Assembly: GCA_036491755.1 (NCBI GenBank)
Contig: DASXBJ010000045.1
Coordinates: 1 to 5,325 of the forward strand
Length of the DNA stretch: 5,325 nucleotides
From: DASXBJ01 sp036491755
GTDB lineage: Bacteria; Chloroflexota; Dormibacteria; Dormibacterales; Dormibacteraceae
Reading direction: 5' to 3'
Numbering within the stretch: position 1 is the stretch's first letter; each line of letters begins with the position of its first letter. Below, one piece after another: positions 1 through 5,325 of this stretch. The notes below the pieces were generated by a model. It was not told the origin of the DNA. It saw only the letters and a list, made by a program, of their open reading frames with translations, and ran no database searches. The translations under genes and the position numbers were made by a program.

Positions 1-2
1 AG

Positions 3-977
3 GGCAGGACTGCCACTCTGGCGGTCTACATACTCAGGCGCCTGCTCTGGATGATCCCCGTGCTCTTTTTCGTCATCCTCATCACCTTTGTTCTCATGCA
101 CCTGGCACCGGGCGGCCCGTGGGACCGTGAGGGCAGGCAGCTGGCGCCGTCCGTGATCAACAACCTGAACATCAAGTACGGCCTCGACAAGCCCCTGTGG
201 CAGCAGTTCGCGCTGTATGTCTGGGGCGCCACCCATTTCGACTTCGGCGACTCGCTGCGTTCACCCGGTCAGACTGTCTCGAGCCTGCTGTTGGAAAGCT
301 GGCCATACACCTTCACCCTCGGCGCTGTGACGTTCATCCTGCTGGTGCCGATCGGCATCGGGTTAGGCGTGATCGCGGCCATGCGCCAGAACTCATGGAC
401 CGACTACTCGGCCCTCGGCATGGCGACTGTGTTCGCGTCGACGCCGAACTTCGTTGTCGGGATCTTCCTGATCATCGTCTTCGCGATCGGCTTGAACAAG
501 CTCACGGGGGGCAACTTCTACCTGGCTACGGGGGGGATGTCCAACCCGTACAACCCTTTCACGACCGATCTGATCATGCCTGTCATAACCCTCGGCGCCC
601 TGCCCACCGCGTACATCGCCCGACTCACGCGAGCGAGCACCCTTGAAACGCTGCGGCAGGACTTCGTGCGAACAGCGTGGGCCAAGGGCCTGAAGGGACG
701 GCTGGTGGTCACGCGCCACGTGCTGAAGAACTCGCTCATCCCGGTCGTGACCGCCTTGGGCCCGACATTTGCGTTCCTCATCACGGGCTCGTTCATCGTC
801 GAGACCCTGTTTCAGATCCCCGGCATCGGGCGCAGCTTCGTCACCTCCATCGCCGGCCGCGACTACACGATGATCCTGGGCACGACCCTGCTCTATGCCT
901 TCATGATCGCCCTCGTCAACCTCGTGGTCGACATCCTCTACGTCTTCATCGATCCTCGCGTGCGGTTGACCGGCTGA
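3..977 (+). CDS. dppB: Peptide ABC transporter permease, DppB/OppB family (5' end unresolved)
   Basis: Inner-membrane channel subunit of a peptide-type ABC importer; it pairs with the DppC-like protein encoded next. The frame is open from the window edge. Codons before the first ATG (51) encode YILRRLLW, the conserved first helix start of this family, so ATG 51 is probably too late. The only near-start codon inside is CTG at 18, preceded by a purine-rich AGGGCAGGA; otherwise the start lies upstream. Numbering from Met51: hydrophobic segments at about 2-19, 88-110, 120-146, 175-190, 230-250 and 276-300 (six, typical); an FGDSLRS motif at 65-71, the usual family motif after the first periplasmic stretch; and the cytoplasmic EAA-type coupling loop around 204-214 (DFVRTAWAKGL), which docks on the ATPases. 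The end (IDPRVRLTG) is typical. The stop overlaps the dppC start by one base. Family assignment is firm; the substrate (di- or oligopeptide, nickel, sugar oligomer) cannot be told. Confidence 0.93.
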   Translation, partial: GRTATLAVYILRRLLWMIPVLFFVILITFVLMHLAPGGPWDREGRQLAPSVINNLNIKYGLDKPLWQQFALYVWGATHFDFGDSLRSPGQTVSSLLLESWPYTFTLGAVTFILLVPIGIGLGVIAAMRQNSWTDYSALGMATVFASTPNFVVGIFLIIVFAIGLNKLTGGNFYLATGGMSNPYNPFTTDLIMPVITLGALPTAYIARLTRASTLETLRQDFVRTAWAKGLKGRLVVTRHVLKNSLIPVVTALGPTFAFLITGSFIVETLFQIPGIGRSFVTSIAGRDYTMILGTTLLYAFMIALVNLVVDILYVFIDPRVRLTG

Positions 978-1909
978 TGGCGACGGCGATTGGTGTTGCG
1001 CAGCAGGTCGACTGGGACGTCCAGGAGCAGACCGGTCTGTGGAAGGACGCATGGGTGCGGTTCCGGCGCAACCGGCTGGCGGTGATCGGTCTGTGCATCG
1101 TTACCCTCTTCATAATCCTCGCGCTCGGAGCACGCTTTCCGACCACTCCGGGAGGACTCTGGAAGATCGTCCATCTGGCCCAGGACCCACTCCAGCAGGA
1201 CGTGACCAACAGCGTCGCCCCGCCCTCCCTGCAGCATTTTTTTGGCACCGACGCCCTCGGTAGGGACGTCTTCTCGCGGGTGCTCTACGGGGCGTCGATC
1301 TCGCTGTCGATCGGCATCATCGTCCAGATCCTGATCCTCATCGTCGGCGGCACCATCGGCATGGTTTCGGGGTACTTCGGAGGGTGGATCGACAACCTCC
1401 TGATGCGGTTCACCGACATCATGTACGCATTTCCCGACCTCCTTCTCGTCCTCGTCTTCGTGGCTGCTTTCTCGAACGGGCCCCGGCTGCTGACGATCTT
1501 TGTCGCCATCGCGCTGGTCAACTGGGTGGGCCTCGCGCGTCTGGTGAGGGGCCAGGTGCTGTCCATCAAGGAGAAGGAGTTCGTGGAGGCGGCCAAGATG
1601 ACTGGCACGTCGCCGTTCAAGCTGATCATCAAGCACCTCGTGCCGAACTCGCTGGGCCCGGTCATCGTCACGCTCACGTTCGGCATCCCGGCGGCCATCT
1701 TCACCGAGGCGGCGTTGAGCTTCCTCGGCATCGGCATCCGGCCTCCGGAGCCGAGCTGGGGCGTGATGATCGAGGATGGTTACGGCGCGATCTTCGCCGA
1801 CCAGGGGCTCGTGATCTTCCCCTCGATCGCGGTCGCGCTGACCATGCTGTCCTTCACCTTCATCGGTGACGGGCTCCGCGACGCTCTCGACCCACGCATG
1901 AAGCGCTAA
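977..1909 (+). CDS. dppC: Peptide ABC transporter permease, DppC/OppC family
   Basis: Second channel subunit of the importer, 310 aa, normal for the family. ATG 977 overlaps the dppB stop (TGATG), indicating translational coupling. The N-terminus has the OppC_N pattern: a cytoplasmic stretch with LWKDAWVRFRRNRLAVIG and then the first membrane helix. FFGTDALGRDVFSR (88-101) is the family hallmark before the transmembrane domain. The EAA coupling loop is at about 201-210 (EFVEAAKMTG), followed by the conserved HLVPNSLGPVIV. LSFLGIGIRPPEPSWG begins at 247, another OppC/DppC signature, and the protein ends DALDPRMKR as usual. An in-frame run of seven T (1237-1243) encodes the two Phe of FFGTD; this is unusual in such a GC-rich gene but the frame reads through correctly. 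A longer reading beginning at 677 in the same frame would overlap dppB by 300 bases and is rejected. Confidence 0.95.
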   Translation: MATAIGVAQQVDWDVQEQTGLWKDAWVRFRRNRLAVIGLCIVTLFIILALGARFPTTPGGLWKIVHLAQDPLQQDVTNSVAPPSLQHFFGTDALGRDVFSRVLYGASISLSIGIIVQILILIVGGTIGMVSGYFGGWIDNLLMRFTDIMYAFPDLLLVLVFVAAFSNGPRLLTIFVAIALVNWVGLARLVRGQVLSIKEKEFVEAAKMTGTSPFKLIIKHLVPNSLGPVIVTLTFGIPAAIFTEAALSFLGIGIRPPEPSWGVMIEDGYGAIFADQGLVIFPSIAVALTMLSFTFIGDGLRDALDPRMKR

Positions 1910-1931
1910 GTCACTTAAAGTTCATCTTCAG

Positions 1932-2982
1932 GTGGCAGAGACTCTCCTTCAGCTCGAGGACCTGCGCACGCAATTCTTCACGGGGAGGGGGGTGGTTCGC
2001 GCCGTCGACGGCGTGACCCTGCACGTCGATGCGGGCGAGACGCTGGGCGTGGTGGGCGAGTCCGGGTGCGGCAAGACCATCACCGCGCTCTCCATCCTGC
2101 GGCTGGTGCCCGAGCCCGGGCGCATCGTGTCCGGCCGGATCATCTTCCGCGGCCAGGACGTGACCAAGATGGACGACGACGAGATCCGGCAATTCCGCGG
2201 CAACGACGTCGCGATGATCTTCCAGGACCCCATGACTTCCATGAACCCCGTGACCAAGGTCGGCTTCCAGATCGAGGAGGCCATGACCGCTCACGAGAGG
2301 TTCACGGAGAGGCTGGCCAAGGGCCGTGTAATCGAGCTGCTGAAGAAGGTGCGAGTGCCTGCGGCAGAGTCTCGCGTCAAAGACTATCCGCACCAGTTTT
2401 CGGGAGGCATGCGGCAACGGGCGATGATCGCCATGGGGTTGTCCAACGAGCCGGCGCTGCTGATCGCGGATGAGCCGACAACGGCTCTGGACGTCACGGT
2501 CCAGGCCCAGATCATCCAGCTGATGAAACAGCTGAACCGCGAGCTCGGCACCGCCATGATGCTGATCACCCACAACATGGCGCTGGTCGCCAGCCTGTGC
2601 CAGCGGGTCGTGGTGATGTACGCCGGCAGGATCGTGGAGGAAGGCCCGGTCGACCAGATTTTCCGGAGCCCGCAGCATCCGTATACATGGTCCCTTCTGC
2701 GCTCGGTGCCGCGTGTCGATGAGGCGCGCAAGGACCGCCTGGTCAGCATCAGGGGCCTGCCCCCGGACCTTCTGAACCCGCCGCCCGGCTGCAAGTTCCA
2801 TCCGCGCTGTCCTTTTGTCGTCGACCGCTGCAAGATCGAGGAGCCTCCCCTCGGGGAGGTCGCTGCCGAGCAGTTGGCACGGTGCTGGGTGCTGATGCGC
2901 AATGTGAAGGACGAAGACGTCGCCGCCGCCAAGTCGAGCGCGCTGTCACTGGACGCGGCCAAGAAGCTCAAAGCCCCGGCCG

Positions 2983-3002
<20 letters not shown>
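1932..3002 (+). CDS. dppD: Peptide ABC transporter ATP-binding protein, DppD/OppD family
   Basis: Cytoplasmic ATPase subunit, 356 aa. Walker A GESGCGKT at 42-49, Q-loop Q98 (MIFQDP), ABC signature FSGGMRQR at 156-163, Walker B LLIADE at 176-181, D-loop TALD to 187, H-loop His214. The catalytic set is complete. His214 is followed by Asn (THN) where Asp is usual, a minor variation. The C-terminal oligopeptide-transporter domain carries four cysteines (287, 293, 300, 318) in the pattern GCKFHPRCP...C...C; in a structurally studied DppD of this family, equivalent cysteines hold a [4Fe-4S] cluster. After Cys318 there is an Ala/Lys-rich tail of about 38 residues. The start is GTG at 1932, since the family's first beta strand begins at about residue 5 and no other start fits. 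The 22-base gap from dppC is relatively AT-rich and shows no good Shine-Dalgarno, so re-initiation from dppC is likely. Confidence 0.95.
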
Positions 3003-4011
<1,009 letters not shown>

Positions 4012-4022
4012 GCACGGCGTTC

Positions 4023-4040
4023 GGCGGGCGCTTCGCCGCC
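4023..4040 (+). terminator. Possible terminator hairpin just after dppF
   Basis: Eleven bases beyond the dppF stop, GGCG-G-GCG pairs with CGC-CGCC around a CTT loop (seven pairs, one bulged G). It lies where the end of the importer operon is expected. No T-run follows directly; the nearest T-rich stretch is CTCTTTGTCTT at about 4068-4076. It could therefore be an intrinsic terminator lacking a U-tract, an RNA 3'-end stabiliser, or chance pairing in GC-rich DNA. Confidence 0.35.
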
Positions 4041-4078
4041 GCGGGTAAAGCTTTGGCGGGCCCACCCTCTTTGTCTTG

Positions 4079-4101
4079 GCCGGTTCCCACCCCCAACCGG
4101 C
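4079..4101. terminator. Perfect 7-bp inverted repeat, candidate bidirectional terminator
   Basis: GCCGGTT (4079-4085) and AACCGGC (4095-4101) are perfect inverted copies around a nine-base C-rich loop. The element lies between two converging genes (dppF ends at 4011, the methyltransferase at 4253), where a shared terminator is expected. Neither strand has a T-tract after the stem, so classical Rho-independent action is uncertain. High-GC bacteria often use such tract-less stems, but this instance is an inference from position and symmetry. Confidence 0.45.
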
Positions 4102-4137
4102 ACTCCTCCTGCGAACGTACCGACGATGCGAACCGAG

Positions 4138-4289
4138 GTCAACCCAGCCTGTAAAGAAGACGCCGGTGTGGCCTCCGTGACCACGGAAGTCAACCCAGCC
4201 TGTAAAAGCAACCGCCGGTGTGGCCTCCGTGACCCGAAGGTCAACCAGCCAGTCAGTAGGGCGGCGGCTTGACCTCCATGACCCGGAAG
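4138..4289. repeat. Three tandem copies of a ~51-bp unit overlapping the methyltransferase 3' end
   Basis: Units begin at 4138, 4189 and 4240, each with GTCAACC, giving an exact 51-base spacing. Copies 1 and 2 are nearly identical: an 18-base block (4138-4155 = 4189-4206) and a 22-base block (4161-4182 = 4213-4234) match perfectly, joined by a short variable linker. Copy 3 (4240-4289) is diverged but keeps GTCAACC/AGCC at the start and CCTCC(A/G)TGACCCG(G)AAG at the end. Its part from 4253 on is the final codons and stop of the methyltransferase gene on the minus strand. The region carries no gene of its own. Minor inverted repeats (TCCGTG/CACGGA at 4174-4187, TGACC/GGTCA near 4230-4243) fall at the unit junctions. 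The simplest reading is tandem duplication of the gene's 3' end, later decayed. Confidence 0.85.
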
Positions 4290-4906
4290 CCCTTCTTCGA
4301 CTTGATCCGGTCGACCCGGAACCCTTGCCCCGCGAGCCACGTGGCCAGTGAATCCGCCCCCAGGTTGCGCTGGACGACCAGGTAAGCCGATCCTTCCGGC
4401 TTCAACCGCGGCAGCCATTGCAGCAGCAGCTCGTGGAGGGGCGCTTTGCCGACCCGCACCGGCGGGTTCGAGTAGATGGCGTCGAAACTGACGTCGTCCG
4501 GGACCGCGCCAGGAAGGCACGCGGTCAAGTTGGCGGCCTTGACCGCGACCGCGTTGGCTCGGGCCAGCTCGACGGCGCGCTCGTTGACGTCGACCGCCCA
4601 GACGCGGGCATCGGGCGACCTCAGCGCCACGGTCATGGCGATCGGCCCATAGCCGCACCCCAGGTCGAGCAGGTCGCCGGAAGACGGCGGCGGCGGGACC
4701 TCGCGGAGCAGCACCATCGTGCCCAGGTCGACCGCCCTGAAGCCGAACACGCCTCGATCCGTCTGCAGCTCGAGATCCATCTCGCCGAGCCGCAGCCTGA
4801 CCGTGCGCGGCTTCGACGCCACCGCCGGCTGCGGATCGAAATAATGGCCCTGTCGCGACGGCGCGCTCGAGGCCGGTAGAGGCGGCCGTCTTTTGGGTAT
4901 ACTCAT
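4253..4906 (-). CDS. Class I SAM-dependent methyltransferase, YbxB/RsmC-like (MTS family)
   Basis: Cytoplasmic methyltransferase, 217 aa, probably acting on RNA. Motif I DLGCGYGP is at 81-88, the acidic ribose-binding residue D106 follows in WAVDVNERAVELARANA, and the catalytic motif IV SNPPVRVGK is at 146-154. The (N/D)PP(Y/I/V) motif with a following R-x-GK is typical of the MTS/RsmC/RlmG group of N2-guanine rRNA methyltransferases. Order and spacing closely match B. subtilis YbxB: HYF..P.V.SK near the N-terminus, T/SD.GVF before the Rossmann fold, and a KKGFRVMEVK ending. Relative to YbxB there is an extra Pro/Arg/Ser-rich leader of about 20 residues; no later start codon precedes GHYFDP, so ATG 4906 is kept, although its Shine-Dalgarno is weak. 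The stop TGA at 4253-4255 is followed in frame by a second TGA nine bases on. The gene runs convergent to dppF and divergent from rpsL. The substrate is unproven. Confidence 0.88.
   Translation of the reverse strand: MSIPKRRPPLPASSAPSRQGHYFDPQPAVASKPRTVRLRLGEMDLELQTDRGVFGFRAVDLGTMVLLREVPPPPSSGDLLDLGCGYGPIAMTVALRSPDARVWAVDVNERAVELARANAVAVKAANLTACLPGAVPDDVSFDAIYSNPPVRVGKAPLHELLLQWLPRLKPEGSAYLVVQRNLGADSLATWLAGQGFRVDRIKSKKGFRVMEVKPPPY
4898..4903 (+). promoter_or_regulatory. Candidate -10 element of the rpsL promoter
   Basis: TATACT is one base from the sigma-70-type consensus TATAAT and lies 62 bases before the rpsL start codon, giving a predicted leader of roughly 55 bases. No recognisable -35 hexamer exists at the usual distance (around 4874-4881 the sequence is GGTAGAG), and the extended -10 TG is one base out of place. 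The hexamer overlaps codons 2-3 of the methyltransferase on the opposite strand. A divergent start for a ribosomal operon needs its own promoter here, which supports the call; the match alone is modest. Confidence 0.4.
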
Positions 4907-4921
4907 CGTTTGTCGCCCAAT

Positions 4922-4947
4922 CGGCTAATGCCGCGTGGGAATTCCAC
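4922..4947 (+). other. Two small adjacent inverted repeats in the rpsL leader
   Basis: CGGC-TAAT-GCCG (4922-4933) is followed one base later by GTGG-GAATT-CCAC (4935-4947). Both would sit in the untranslated leader of rpsL, just upstream of its ribosome binding site, and both are also in the spacer before the methyltransferase. Each stem is only four pairs, so they could be weak RNA hairpins, an operator-like DNA site (the second contains the palindrome GGAATTCC), or chance. Confidence 0.25.
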
Positions 4948-4955
4948 CCCTATTC

Positions 4956-4959
4956 GGAG
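4956..4959 (+). promoter_or_regulatory. rpsL ribosome binding site
   Basis: GGAG with a following A, six bases before TTG 4966. It decides the rpsL start: there is no ATG or GTG in frame nearby, and the S12 N-terminus (PTIQQLVR) begins immediately after the TTG. Confidence 0.7.
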
Positions 4960-4965
4960 AAACGT

Positions 4966-5325
4966 TTGCCAACCATTCAGCAGCTCGTGCGCACCGGCCG
5001 CAAGGCCTCAAGGCCGAAGTCTAAGGCCCCCGCCCTCAGGGGCTCGCCGCAGAGGCGGGGCGTGTGCGTGCGCGTCTACACCCAGACTCCGAAGAAGCCC
5101 AACTCCGCCCTCCGCAAGGTCGCGCGGGTGCGGCTCACGACCGGCATCGAGGTCACGGCCTACATCCCCGGCATCGGCCATAACCTGCAGGAGCACTCGG
5201 TCGTGCTCATCCGCGGCGGCCGCGTCAAGGACCTCCCCGGCGTCCGCTACCACATCATCCGCGGCACGCTCGACACCGCCGGCACCAAGAACCGCAAGAA
5301 GGCGCGTTCGAAATACGGTGCCAAG
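4966..5325 (+). CDS. rpsL: 30S ribosomal protein S12 (3' end cut by window)
   Basis: S12 sits at the decoding centre of the small ribosomal subunit and controls translational accuracy. The first 120 residues are present; the family is usually about 124-140 aa, so only a few residues and the stop are missing. It starts M(TTG)PTIQQLVRTGRK, contains SPQRRGVCVRVYTQTPKKPNSALRKVARVRL, then GHNLQEHSVVLIRGGRVKDLPGVRYHIIRGTLDT, and ends RSKYGAK at the edge. Streptomycin-relevant positions are wild type: K43 in TPKKPNS, and K88 and P91 in VKDLPG (numbered with Met). D89 is the site methylthiolated by RimO in E. coli. It lacks the N-terminal insertion seen in some lineages' S12. Residue 70 is Ile (PGIGHN) where many bacteria have Glu. 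It is probably the first gene of the str operon; rpoC does not lie directly upstream, where instead the methyltransferase gene runs the other way. Confidence 0.97.
   Translation, partial: MPTIQQLVRTGRKASRPKSKAPALRGSPQRRGVCVRVYTQTPKKPNSALRKVARVRLTTGIEVTAYIPGIGHNLQEHSVVLIRGGRVKDLPGVRYHIIRGTLDTAGTKNRKKARSKYGAK

Noticed and set aside
677..976. N-terminal extension of dppC in the same frame
   Set aside because: It would overlap dppB by 300 bases and has an Arg/His/Pro-rich shadow composition; ATG 977 at the TGATG junction matches the usual family N-terminus.
393..1052. 219-codon minus-strand open frame antisense to dppB/dppC
   Set aside because: Highly charged, low-complexity composition typical of a reverse-strand shadow in GC-rich DNA; it lies over well-conserved permease codons and matches no family I recognise.
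4138..4289. CRISPR array
   Set aside because: Units are directly adjacent with no unique spacers of constant length; the short variable linker is about five bases, and copy 3 is coding sequence.
5008..5253. 81-codon minus-strand frame within rpsL
   Set aside because: Antisense shadow of the highly conserved S12 gene.

Overview
This is a high-GC bacterial chromosomal segment with no plasmid, phage or insertion-sequence signature. S12 is of the ordinary bacterial type. The small methyltransferase resembles Bacillus subtilis YbxB, which also sits near the rpoBC/str ribosomal cluster. Together with the high GC and frequent GTG/TTG starts, this suggests a high-GC member of the Terrabacteria side of the tree (Actinomycetota, Chloroflexota, Dormibacterota or similar). 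That placement is inference and cannot be fixed from this window.

Layout. Positions 3-4011 (+) hold four tightly packed genes for a peptide-type (Opp/Dpp/App family) ABC importer: two membrane permeases (dppB-like, possibly 5'-incomplete, and dppC-like) and two ATPases (dppD-like and dppF-like). Junctions are a 1-base overlap, a 22-base gap and a 14-20-base overlap, so the four are almost certainly one operon. The substrate-binding protein is not in the window and may lie upstream. Positions 4012-4252 are a convergent intergenic region. It has two GC-rich inverted repeats that could act as terminators, followed by a 51-bp-period tandem repeat whose third copy forms the last codons of the next gene. 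Positions 4253-4906 (-) encode a YbxB/RsmC-type SAM-dependent methyltransferase. Positions 4907-4965 are a short divergent spacer with a likely rpsL promoter element, small inverted repeats and a ribosome binding site. Positions 4966-5325 (+) are rpsL (ribosomal protein S12), starting at TTG and cut by the window end.

How the parts work together. The importer would use ATP hydrolysis by the DppD/DppF pair to move short peptides or related solutes, delivered by an extracytoplasmic binding protein, through the DppB/DppC channel. rpsL probably opens the str operon, with rpsG, fusA and tuf expected downstream but not visible. The methyltransferase has an RNA-methyltransferase-like fold, which would suit its place beside a ribosomal gene.

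I found no convincing undescribed system. The observations most worth a second look are the tandem repeat apparently derived from the 3' end of the methyltransferase gene, the rpsL promoter/methyltransferase start overlap, and the TTG start of rpsL.
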